Origin: Campylobacteraceae bacterium | GTDB lineage: Bacteria > Campylobacterota > Campylobacteria > Campylobacterales > Sulfurospirillaceae | DNA: 27,652 bases | Assembly (NCBI GenBank): GCA_027055635.1 | Contig: JALUMZ010000203.1 | Coordinates: 1 to 27,652 of the forward strand | Direction: 5' to 3' | Shown here: one piece after another, positions 6,697-14,578 of the stretch | How the letters are laid out: the number at the start of each line of letters is the position of its first letter | Position numbering within the stretch: the stretch's first letter is position 1 | Made by a program: the position numbers and the translations under genes | The notes under the pieces: generated by a model | The model's input: the letters and a program-made list of their open reading frames with translations, nothing else | Told to the model about the DNA's origin: nothing | The model's database searches: none

Positions 6697-8460
6697 ATGC
6701 AAAATAATCAACAAAAAACCTACAAAATAGTCTTCCTGTTTTTTATAGTAACGATAGGTTTTATACTTTTTTTGGGAGCTGATTTTTATTGGTCTAATAC
6801 CAAGAGAAAACTTCCTAATCTTCAACACAAAGAGATAAACCATGCCCTAAGAGGTGATATAATAAGCAAAGATGGCTTTAGGATTGCCACAAGTAAAAAA
6901 CTATATAAAGTTATGCTTGATACCAGAAATATAGATCCCGGCAAAAAACAGTTGTTTATCAAATTATACTCTTTGTATAGTGGTGATGACCCTAAAAAAG
7001 TCTTGAAAATCATAAAATCTCACTTTGGAAATGTTGTTTTATCGTATAAAATTGACTCAAAAAGAGCAAAATATTTAAAGAATTTAGCAAGAAAGCTATA
7101 TCTATCAAAAGTATTTATAGCTTATGAAAATCCAAAAACCAAAGAGTCTTTTTCGCATGGTATGAATATTGTGGAGAGTGGAGAAAAGAGAATCTATCCA
7201 GCCGTTGATACTCTCACTCCAGTAATAGGTTATATTAGAAAAGTAGAAAAAAAATCTATGACAAAAGTTGTAGGAATTAAAGGGATAGAAAAATACTATG
7301 AGGATAAACTAGCGCCCATTCAAGATTCAATCTTGCAAGGCAGAAGGGATTTGTCAAATAGTGTTATTTTGGATGGAAATAGTATATATACCAAGAGGAT
7401 AGATGGCTATGATATTCATCTAAATATCTCTTTAAAAATTCAAAAAATAGTTGAAAAGATACTAGATGACAAGAAAAAATACTTAAATGCAAGTGAAATT
7501 ATAGCTTGTGTTATGGATAGCAAGAATGGTAAAATTTTAGCACTAGCCTCAAGCAATAGATATAATCCTGATTTTATAAGAAGGGTAGATTATCCATCTC
7601 TGAATGTAGCCGCTGCTGAATATTTATATGAGCCAGGCTCAGTCATGAAACCCTTTACTTTTGCATTGTTGCTTAGGGCAAAAAAGGTAAATCCTTTTGA
7701 TCTAGTTAGAATTTTTGGGGGAAAATATAAAATAGGTAAAAAAACTATAAGAGATTCACATGAATATGATTGGCTAAGTGCAGAAGATGTTATAGTACAT
7801 TCAAGTAATGTAGGAATCGCTCAGCTTGCACAAAATCTCAACTCTATAGAGTTTTATCAAGGGCTAAAAGATTTTGGATTTACATTTAGAAGTGGTATAG
7901 ATTTGCCATACGAAGCAAGAGGAAATATCCCTCCTTTGCATAAATTTAAATCCCAGATATATAAGGCAACCGTCGGTTATGGATATGGACTGAGAGTAAA
8001 TTTTATGCAGCTTATAAAGGCTTATAATATATTTAATAATCATGGAAGAGAAGTTGTTCCTAAAATAGCAGAGGGGTTTTCTCTAAAAGACGGTAAAATA
8101 AACCACTTTGACTCTTCTGGTGAAAAACAGATAATCTCAAATCCAATAGCCCAAAGAATGAAAAAAATCCTTATAAAAACTGTTTTGAAAGGGACAGGAA
8201 AAGCTGCCATATTTGACGGATTGGAGATTGGTGGAAAGACAGGTACGGCACATATAGCAGGGCATGGAGGATATACAAACAACTATAATAGTTCATTTTT
8301 TGGTTTTGCAAATGATAAAAAAAGTAGATTTACTATTGGTGTACTGGTGAGAAACCCTAAAAAAAGATACTATTATTATGCATCACTTACAGCCGTTCCC
8401 GTATTTAGAAGTATTGTAGAGACTCTAGTAGAAGAGGGCTATTTAAGTCCCTCTTTTTAG
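6697..8460 (+). CDS. pbpB: Class B penicillin-binding protein, FtsI/PbpB type
   Basis: This is a peptidoglycan transpeptidase anchored by one N-terminal membrane helix (about residues 10-28) with its catalytic domain in the periplasm. The dimerisation part starts at RGDIISKDG near residue 53. The transpeptidase motifs are SVMK (S315, K318), SSN at 369-371 and KTGT at 514-517. The length (587 aa) is normal and no PASTA domain is present. C. jejuni has pbpB in the same place after fliE. Through that linkage the septal PBP would be partly expressed from the flagellar sigma-54 promoter. The likely partner is FtsW. The start is ATG 6697; the nearby ATG at 6689 runs into a stop. Confidence 0.93.
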   Translation: MQNNQQKTYKIVFLFFIVTIGFILFLGADFYWSNTKRKLPNLQHKEINHALRGDIISKDGFRIATSKKLYKVMLDTRNIDPGKKQLFIKLYSLYSGDDPKKVLKIIKSHFGNVVLSYKIDSKRAKYLKNLARKLYLSKVFIAYENPKTKESFSHGMNIVESGEKRIYPAVDTLTPVIGYIRKVEKKSMTKVVGIKGIEKYYEDKLAPIQDSILQGRRDLSNSVILDGNSIYTKRIDGYDIHLNISLKIQKIVEKILDDKKKYLNASEIIACVMDSKNGKILALASSNRYNPDFIRRVDYPSLNVAAAEYLYEPGSVMKPFTFALLLRAKKVNPFDLVRIFGGKYKIGKKTIRDSHEYDWLSAEDVIVHSSNVGIAQLAQNLNSIEFYQGLKDFGFTFRSGIDLPYEARGNIPPLHKFKSQIYKATVGYGYGLRVNFMQLIKAYNIFNNHGREVVPKIAEGFSLKDGKINHFDSSGEKQIISNPIAQRMKKILIKTVLKGTGKAAIFDGLEIGGKTGTAHIAGHGGYTNNYNSSFFGFANDKKSRFTIGVLVRNPKKRYYYYASLTAVPVFRSIVETLVEEGYLSPSF

Positions 8461-8466
8461 TCACTG

Positions 8467-8508
8467 ACCTTACGCACTAAACTCAGATATGTGTTTAGTG
8501 CGTAAGGT
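8467..8508. terminator. Bidirectional hairpin between pbpB and the Gfo/Idh gene
   Basis: The arms 8467-8482 and 8493-8508 form a perfect 16-bp stem with a 10-nt loop. It fills the gap between two convergent genes, ending 6 nt before the minus-strand stop codon. There is no clear T tract on either side, so termination may depend on stem strength or on Rho. Confidence 0.7.
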
Positions 8509-8513
8509 ATCAG

Positions 8514-9431
8514 TTAGTCAATTATCCTCTTCTTTGAAGATATTTCAAGAGTGATTATGCTATCTTTTATAGTACTTAATCCACCTCTATTTCCGCTTGT
8601 CAAAAAATTTAAAAAAGCTAATTGTTCCCTTAATAACGGTTCCTCTTTTTTTACCATACATTTTCTTATCACATAAGAGTTATTTTTTTGATATTCTGAA
8701 TACTCTGTCAAATCTTGTGCCATCAAGTCAGCTTCATAATAGGCGTCTTTTGTGGCAACTTCGATAGTTCTTTTTCTAAAAGGCGTCAGCCAATTTGTTG
8801 TTATACTAGCAACTACATCATGTTCTAGTTTAAAAGACAACATTGCGTTATCTTCATGGTGGTTGTGTATTTTTCTTGAGCGATATATATTTGTTTTTAC
8901 TATTTCTCTACCGGTTATATACCTGATCAAATCTATATCATGCACAGACAAATCTGTCAATATCCCTACATCTGCAATTCTAGGTGGAAATGGACCAACT
9001 CTTGTTATTCCAATGCTGTAGATCTCTGTCTCCCTTAATTCATCTTTTAGTGCTTCAACTACAGGATTAAATCTCTCTATATACCCCACAGCGACTTTTG
9101 CGTTTACTCTGTTTGCGACTTCAAGTATCTCATTTGCTTCTTGGACTGTTGATGCGACAGGTTTTTCGATAAAGATATCCTTTCCTTTTTCAAGACATTT
9201 TATTGCTACTTCTTTATGTAGAAATGTCGGTACGACTATTACGCAGGCATCTATCTCTTCACTCTCTAGCATCCCATCAACACTTGAATAAAAAGGCTCT
9301 TCATAATCACCGTTTTTGACAACATCGCATATAGCAACCAACTCAAATCCACTAATACTTTTTAAAATTCGGTAGTGATTTCTTCCCATGGAGCCCAAGC
9401 CGATAAGTGCTACTTTTTTAGAGTTTTTCAT
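8514..9431 (-). CDS. Gfo/Idh/MocA-family NAD(P)-dependent sugar oxidoreductase
   Basis: The protein has 305 aa. The N-terminal Rossmann fold has GLGSMG at residues 11-16, and the family motif EKPVAS starts at residue 89 with the active-site lysine K90. The C-terminal Gfo/Idh domain follows. The gene overlaps the upstream DegT aminotransferase by ATGA. An oxidoreductase plus a PLP aminotransferase acting on one sugar nucleotide is the logic of WbpB/WbpE (oxidation at C3 of UDP-GlcNAcA, then amination). C. jejuni has the same pair near alaS. The exact substrate cannot be read from the sequence. Confidence 0.9.
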   Translation of the reverse strand: MKNSKKVALIGLGSMGRNHYRILKSISGFELVAICDVVKNGDYEEPFYSSVDGMLESEEIDACVIVVPTFLHKEVAIKCLEKGKDIFIEKPVASTVQEANEILEVANRVNAKVAVGYIERFNPVVEALKDELRETEIYSIGITRVGPFPPRIADVGILTDLSVHDIDLIRYITGREIVKTNIYRSRKIHNHHEDNAMLSFKLEHDVVASITTNWLTPFRKRTIEVATKDAYYEADLMAQDLTEYSEYQKNNSYVIRKCMVKKEEPLLREQLAFLNFLTSGNRGGLSTIKDSIITLEISSKKRIID

Positions 9432-10525
9432 GCAAACTCCTTTATGGAGTTTACAACCAGATCTTGCTGCTCTTTAGTTAAAAATGGACTCATAGGCAGA
9501 CTCATTATCTCTTTTGAAATTTTTTCACTTACCGGAAAATCTCCATCTTTATATCCTAAAGGAGCAAATGCCTCTTGTTGGTGTAGAGATATAGGGTAGT
9601 GAACAGCAACAGGAATTCCGGCTTGATTTAGTTTGGATATTAATTCAGTCCTATTTTTAGAGAGAATTGAATATTGGGCAAAGACACTTGTTCTGTCTTT
9701 CAAAATCTTTGGAGGAGTTACAGCACTATTTTCTAAGAGTCTATTGTACCTAGCACCTATCTCTTCTCTTGCCTTGATTTCATCACTAAAATATTTCATT
9801 TTTACATTTAAAATTACTGCTTGCAGGGCGTCCAATCTTCCATTTATCCCTATATATTTATGTTTATATCTCTCTTCTTGACCATGATTTGATATAGTGC
9901 GAAGTTTTTTTGCCAATAGATCATCATTTGTAAAAATTGCACCACCATCGCCATAGCATCCAAGAGGTTTTGACGGAAAAAAACTAGTACAGCCTATATC
10001 GCTTAGATTGCATGATTTTCTATTTTTGTATGTTGCTCCCAAACTCTGACAGCCATCCTCAACTACATATAAATTATGCTTCTTTGCTATCTCATTGATT
10101 TCATCCATATTTGAGCATTGCCCATATAGAGAGACAGGAATTATGGCTTTTGTTTTTTCTGTAATCGCTTCTTCGATAAGAGATGGATTTATATTGTAAG
10201 TCTCTTCATCTATGTCAACGAAAACAGCTTTTGCACCTACTAATGCTATCACTTCTGCTGTTGCTATAAATGTAAATGGAGTTGTTATCACCTCGTCACC
10301 AGCCTTGATGTCTAGTGCCATAAGCGCTATAAGGAGGGCATCGGTTCCAGAAGAGCAAGATATGACATGCTTGGAGCCTGTAAAATTGGCTAAATTCTCT
10401 TCTAGTTTCGTTACTTGTGGTCCTAGTATAAACTGTGTAGATTCAAGTACGCCTAAAATTTCTCTGTTTATTTCACTTTTATATAGTTCATATTGAGTTT
10501 TTAGATCTATAAATGGTAGTTTCAT
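9428..10525 (-). CDS. DegT/DnrJ/EryC1-family PLP sugar aminotransferase (WbpE-like)
   Basis: This is a 365-aa fold-type I aminotransferase. CSSGTDAL at residues 57-64 binds the PLP phosphate. EDGCQSLGA around 156-164 holds the aspartate D157 and Q160 that contact the ring. SKPLG at 185-189 holds the internal aldimine lysine K186, followed by GDGGAIFT. These enzymes aminate keto sugars bound to UDP or dTDP for lipopolysaccharide, glycans or S-layer sugars. It is the first gene of a two-gene unit. A MITE-like element begins 31 nt upstream of its ATG, so its promoter either lies in that element or has been displaced. Confidence 0.93.
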   Translation of the reverse strand: MKLPFIDLKTQYELYKSEINREILGVLESTQFILGPQVTKLEENLANFTGSKHVISCSSGTDALLIALMALDIKAGDEVITTPFTFIATAEVIALVGAKAVFVDIDEETYNINPSLIEEAITEKTKAIIPVSLYGQCSNMDEINEIAKKHNLYVVEDGCQSLGATYKNRKSCNLSDIGCTSFFPSKPLGCYGDGGAIFTNDDLLAKKLRTISNHGQEERYKHKYIGINGRLDALQAVILNVKMKYFSDEIKAREEIGARYNRLLENSAVTPPKILKDRTSVFAQYSILSKNRTELISKLNQAGIPVAVHYPISLHQQEAFAPLGYKDGDFPVSEKISKEIMSLPMSPFLTKEQQDLVVNSIKEFA

Positions 10526-10556
10526 AATCTGCCTTAAAATTTAATTTTGTATTTTA

Positions 10557-10825
10557 TGAGACCACTGTACACTATAAACACCCATAATATCAATAGGTAG
10601 TTTATAGACGAGGCAAACTTTTGCAGGCTTAACAAGAGTTAAGTCAATAAAGTTTAACGAAGTATATAGACTACCTATTGATACCCAAAGGGAAGTCTAT
10701 TTTTGAGCAATTTTTGTAAGATAAATTTCTTGAATTAACAAAAAAAGTTAGTCCTTCAAAATTTATATCACAAATCTCACCCAAAACTAGACTTTTATGG
10801 GTGTCTATAGTGTGCAATGGTCTCA
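10557..10825. mobile_element. MITE-like element 1 (269 bp) with TTA target duplication
   Basis: Terminal inverted repeats of 31 nt (10557-10587 and 10795-10825, 3 mismatches) start TGAGACCA. They are flanked by the direct repeat TTA at 10554-10556 and 10826-10828. Inside are two long imperfect hairpins. Arm A is 10588-10606 pairing with 10665-10683 (18 of 19 match) plus an inner CTTAAC/GTTAAG stem. Arm B is about 10693-10739 pairing with 10747-10794. No ORF is present. GAGACC-type ends and a TNA duplication resemble the IS5 superfamily, so it is likely mobilised in trans by such a transposase (inference). It occupies most of the 427-bp gap between the DegT gene and alaS. Confidence 0.8.
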
Positions 10826-10924
10826 TTATCTAAAATCCATTAATAGAAGTATAAAGCAGAAAGGATAATGGAGAGTAAATACCAAAATATAGCTACTCTT
10901 ATAGAATTTTAAATGCCTTTTAGA

Positions 10925-10930
10925 TAGAAT
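10925..10930 (+). promoter_or_regulatory. Candidate -10 box for alaS
   Basis: TAGAAT lies in AT-rich DNA about 30 nt before the preferred alaS start. The 126 nt between the MITE-like element and alaS hold no other clear signal apart from a weak 6-bp hairpin (AGAGTA/TACTCT). The assignment is tentative because such boxes are common in AT-rich DNA. Confidence 0.25.
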
Positions 10931-10961
10931 AATAACTATTATTTTATTTAGGATGAATTTT

Positions 10962-13502
10962 ATGGATATAAGAGCTCAATTTTTAAAGTTTTTTGAAGAC
11001 AAAGGACATACTCTCACACCAAGTGCACCTTTGGTTCCGGATGATGCAACGCTTCTGTTTGTTAATGCAGGCATGGTGCCTTTTAAGAGTATATTTACCG
11101 GTGAAATTCCAAGACCAAATCCACCAAGAGCTACAAGTGCGCAGACTTGTATAAGGGCAGGTGGAAAGCATAATGATTTAGACAATGTTGGCTATACAGC
11201 CAGACATCACACTTTTTTTGAAATGCTTGGAAACTTCTCTTTTGGCGACTATTTTAAAGAAGATGCTATTAAATATGCTTGGGAATTTATCACCGAAGTT
11301 TTAGAACTTCCTAAAGAAAAGTTGTGGGTAACAGTACATGATAGTGATGATGAAGCAGAGCTCATTTGGCAAAAATATGTTCAAAAAGAGAGAATTAAAA
11401 GATTTGGAGATAAAGATAATTTTTGGCAGATGGGAGATACCGGACCTTGTGGACCTTGCAGTGAGATTTTTTATGATCAAGGCAGTGAGCACTTTAATAG
11501 TGATGAGGACTATTTAGGTGGTGATGGAGATAGATTTTTAGAGATTTGGAATCTGGTATTTATGCAGTTTGAAAGAGACAAGAGTGGAAAATTAACACCG
11601 CTTCCAAAACCATCGATTGATACAGGTATGGGTTTGGAGAGAGTTGTAGCTGTCAAAGAGGGAGTTTTTAGTAACTATGACTCATCTATGTTTATGCCTT
11701 TGATCCACAAAGTTGAAGAGATTTGTAATAAGCCATATACCTATGACAGTGGGGCAAGTTACAGGGTGATATCTGATCACATCCGTTCAGTTGCATTTTT
11801 GTTAGCACAAGGAGTTAACTTTGATAAAGAAGGAAGAGGCTATGTTCTTAGAAGAATTCTAAGAAGAGCTGTCAGACACGGATATTTGCTCGGTATAAAA
11901 GAGCCCTTTATGTATAAACTCTTAGACACTCTAAACAGTCTTATGGGAAAGCAGTATCCGTATTTGATAGAGAAAAAAGAGATTTTAAGCGAACAGATAA
12001 AGCTTGAAGAGGAGAGATTTTTATCCACTATCTCACTTGGTCTTGATCTGTTTGAAAAAGAGTTGAAAAATACAAAAGATATCTTTAGCGGAATCGTAGC
12101 TTTTAAGCTTTATGATACTTATGGTTTTCCACTTGATTTAACACAAGATATGCTAAGAGATCAGGGATTGGATATAGATATAGCTAAATTTGACGAACTG
12201 ATGAGTGAACAGAGAAAAAGAGCAAAAGCTTCATGGAAAGGCAGTGGCGATAGTGCAACCCATGGTGATTTTAAACCGTTACTAGAGAAGTTTGGTTTAA
12301 ATGAATTTGTAGGATATGAAGATACAAAATCAACATCAAAAGTTTTAGCACTTTTAGATGAAAATTTTAAAGAAGTTACAAGACTCGATAAGAGTGGCTG
12401 GATGATGCTCGATAAGACTCCTTTTTATGCCCAAAGTGGTGGACAGTGTGGTGATATTGGAGAGATAGAAGGGCATGGAAAAGTAGTAGATACAAAAAAG
12501 TTTTTTGACTTAAATCTTTCACAAGTAGAGCTTACAAACAGCATAAAAGTGGGCGATACTCTACATGTAGAGGTGGACGAGAGTAGAAATGAGATAGCCA
12601 AACATCACTCTGCGACACATATCTTACAAAGTGCTCTAAAGAGTGTTTTGGGTGAACATATAGCGCAAGCAGGTTCTCTTGTGGAGGCGGATAGATTGAG
12701 GTTTGATTTTTCACATCCAAAAGCGATGAGTATGCAAGAGATTCAAAAGACACAAGAGTTTGTCAATAGTGTAATTTTTAAAGGCATAAAAGAAGAGACA
12801 AAGATTATGAATGTAGATGATGCTAAAAAAAGTGGAGCTATGGCACTATTTGGAGAGAAGTATGGAGATGAGGTGAGAGTTGTCTCTTTTGGTGATGTTA
12901 GTGTTGAGCTTTGTGGTGGAACACATGTGAGTAATAGTGCAAATATAGGAAGTTTTTTCATCACAAAAGAGAGTGGAGTGAGTGCCGGAGTAAGAAGAAT
13001 AGAAGCAGTATGCGGAAAGAGTGCTTATGAGTATGCACTAAAATTCAGAGATATGGTTGAAAAAGCCAAGAGTGAAGTAAAACATCAAAATATATTTATA
13101 GGCATAGACAAGCTCAAAAAAGAGATAGCAGATTTAAAAGCAGAAGTAGAAGCATTTAGCGCAAATGCCGGCAAAGGGGTTGAGTCAAATACTATAAACG
13201 GTGTTGAGTTAATCGTAGATGAGCTTAAAGCCGGTGATATTAAGAAAAGTATAGATGATTTGAAAAATCAAAAAAATTCAGTAGCAGTTCTACTTTTTCA
13301 AAAAAAAGGTGATAAGGTATTGATAGCTAGCGGAGTGAAAAATGCTCCGATAAAAGCAGGTGCTTGGATCAAAGAGGTAGCTCCTGTAGTAGGCGGTGGC
13401 GGAGGTGGAAGAGATGACTTTGCACAAGCTGGAGGAAAGAAACCACAGATGATTCAAGAGGCGAAAAGAGTGGCCTTAGAATATGCCAAAAATATATTGT
13501 AA
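10962..13502 (+). CDS. alaS: Alanyl-tRNA synthetase
   Basis: AlaRS charges tRNA-Ala and edits Ser/Gly mischarging. The preferred start is the ATG at 10962 (MDIRAQFLKFF), 8 nt after AGGA, giving 846 aa. The in-frame ATG at 10953 sits directly on AGG with no room for ribosome binding. The class II core has HHTFFEMLGNFSFGDYF and later DTGMGLERV. The editing domain has HSATH (H549, H553) and CGGTH (C651, H655), which bind zinc. The C-Ala end has a glycine-rich GGGGGGRDDFAQAGG. Its length and motifs are complete. It heads a plus-strand run through the class A PBP. Confidence 0.98.
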   Translation: MDIRAQFLKFFEDKGHTLTPSAPLVPDDATLLFVNAGMVPFKSIFTGEIPRPNPPRATSAQTCIRAGGKHNDLDNVGYTARHHTFFEMLGNFSFGDYFKEDAIKYAWEFITEVLELPKEKLWVTVHDSDDEAELIWQKYVQKERIKRFGDKDNFWQMGDTGPCGPCSEIFYDQGSEHFNSDEDYLGGDGDRFLEIWNLVFMQFERDKSGKLTPLPKPSIDTGMGLERVVAVKEGVFSNYDSSMFMPLIHKVEEICNKPYTYDSGASYRVISDHIRSVAFLLAQGVNFDKEGRGYVLRRILRRAVRHGYLLGIKEPFMYKLLDTLNSLMGKQYPYLIEKKEILSEQIKLEEERFLSTISLGLDLFEKELKNTKDIFSGIVAFKLYDTYGFPLDLTQDMLRDQGLDIDIAKFDELMSEQRKRAKASWKGSGDSATHGDFKPLLEKFGLNEFVGYEDTKSTSKVLALLDENFKEVTRLDKSGWMMLDKTPFYAQSGGQCGDIGEIEGHGKVVDTKKFFDLNLSQVELTNSIKVGDTLHVEVDESRNEIAKHHSATHILQSALKSVLGEHIAQAGSLVEADRLRFDFSHPKAMSMQEIQKTQEFVNSVIFKGIKEETKIMNVDDAKKSGAMALFGEKYGDEVRVVSFGDVSVELCGGTHVSNSANIGSFFITKESGVSAGVRRIEAVCGKSAYEYALKFRDMVEKAKSEVKHQNIFIGIDKLKKEIADLKAEVEAFSANAGKGVESNTINGVELIVDELKAGDIKKSIDDLKNQKNSVAVLLFQKKGDKVLIASGVKNAPIKAGAWIKEVAPVVGGGGGGRDDFAQAGGKKPQMIQEAKRVALEYAKNIL

Positions 13503-13516
13503 AAGTAGGTAAAAAT

Positions 13517-14014
13517 ATGCAGGATTTAATAACGGGTGTTTTTGAGAACCATAGGTTGCTCATAATCTATTTGCATATCCTAGCTGCATCTTTTTTGATC
13601 GGCAGTATGTTCGTTATTATTTTTATTATCAGACCTATAGGAAAAAGAGTAGAAGATGTAAAGGCAAAGTGTGAAAATTGTCTGCTTATTTTGGGTAGAT
13701 TTATCATTTTTTTAGTTCCTATTATGTTTATTATCCTCTCCGCATCTTTTTTTATCAATGTCGGTATGGGGTTTGAATATGGGGACCCTACTGTTTTTAT
13801 AATGATACATATAAAAGAGGCTATTTGGATATTTATGGCTTTTAATTTTCTTTATATTTATAAAAAATACCTTAATGCAAAGCGTGCATATAAAAAGCAA
13901 GATTTTTTAGTTGTGCAAGAAAATGTGATTTTAATTACAAAATACCTTATTCCTCTGAATTTGGTGATTTCGTTAATGGCTGTATATTTTGGTATAGAGA
14001 TAAAAGGAATTTAA
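13517..14014 (+). CDS. Four-helix membrane protein, CopD/DUF2269-like
   Basis: This small 165-aa protein has four predicted membrane helices at about residues 14-41, 54-80, 91-112 and 135-160. Helix 1 contains YLHILAASFLIGSMF and the third region contains MIHIKEAIW. A histidine in each of these positions, plus the overall pattern, resembles CopD and related four-helix families in which such histidines can bind haem or metal. I do not recognise a specific gene, and function is unknown. It starts 14 nt after alaS and is followed directly by maf, so it is probably in the same transcription unit. The loops are short, with basic residues (KKYLNAKRAYKK) between helices 3 and 4. Confidence 0.75.
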   Translation: MQDLITGVFENHRLLIIYLHILAASFLIGSMFVIIFIIRPIGKRVEDVKAKCENCLLILGRFIIFLVPIMFIILSASFFINVGMGFEYGDPTVFIMIHIKEAIWIFMAFNFLYIYKKYLNAKRAYKKQDFLVVQENVILITKYLIPLNLVISLMAVYFGIEIKGI

Positions 14015-14578
14015 TTGAAGATACTGTTAGCTTCAAAGTCATCAACAAGAGCAAAAATATTAAATGATTTTGGCGTAGAGTTTTCTCAGGTTGGAGTTGA
14101 TTTTGATGAGGATACTATAAAGACTAAGAATCCAAAAGATTTTGTTTATCATGCGACAAAAGGCAAGATGAATGCCTACTTGAGCCAAAATAGCTTAGAT
14201 ATTCCGATTTTATGTGCAGATACTGTTGTTTGTGCCAATAATACCATACTACGAAAAGCAAAAGATATAAATGATGCAAGAGAGATATTGCTAAAGCAGA
14301 GTGGTAATAGTGTCGTTATATTGACTTGTATGATTTTGAAATCATACAAGATGGAATTTGTAGATCTGAGTGCTACAAAGTATCTGTTTTTACCTTTTGA
14401 CAGAGATGAAATAGAGATTTATCTCAAGAGTGATGAGTGGAGAGATAAGGCAGGGGCTTGTATGGTAGAGGGATTTTGTAAACAGTATATAAAAAAGGTA
14501 GTAGGTTTGCAGAGTACGGCTATGGGGTTGAGTGTTGAAAAGCTAATTCCATTTTTAAAGTTGGATGATGTACTCTAG
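14015..14578 (+). CDS. maf: Maf-family nucleotide pyrophosphatase
   Basis: Maf proteins hydrolyse non-canonical or pyrimidine nucleoside triphosphates and were first linked to septum control. The N-terminal motif LASKSSTRAKIL is at residues 5-16 and the catalytic ADTVV with its aspartate is at 68-72. KAGACMVEG and VVGLQSTAMGL follow in the C-terminal part. The length (187 aa) is normal. The start is TTG, placed right after the stop of the four-helix gene and about 7 nt behind AAAGGA; no better ATG exists. It overlaps the next gene by 14 nt. The KAGACMVEG stretch differs from the AYAIQG-type motif of E. coli YhdE, so the preferred nucleotide is uncertain. Confidence 0.92.
   Translation: MKILLASKSSTRAKILNDFGVEFSQVGVDFDEDTIKTKNPKDFVYHATKGKMNAYLSQNSLDIPILCADTVVCANNTILRKAKDINDAREILLKQSGNSVVILTCMILKSYKMEFVDLSATKYLFLPFDRDEIEIYLKSDEWRDKAGACMVEGFCKQYIKKVVGLQSTAMGLSVEKLIPFLKLDDVL

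Noticed and set aside
10860..10905. Hairpin AGAGTA/TACTCT before alaS as a T-box or other tRNA-sensing leader
   Set aside because: The stem is only 6 bp, no T-box consensus or terminator is seen, and T-boxes are not expected in this phylum.
10953..10961. Upstream ATG for alaS
   Set aside because: AGG directly touches this ATG, leaving no spacing, whereas the ATG at 10962 has good spacing and matches usual AlaRS starts (MDIR...).
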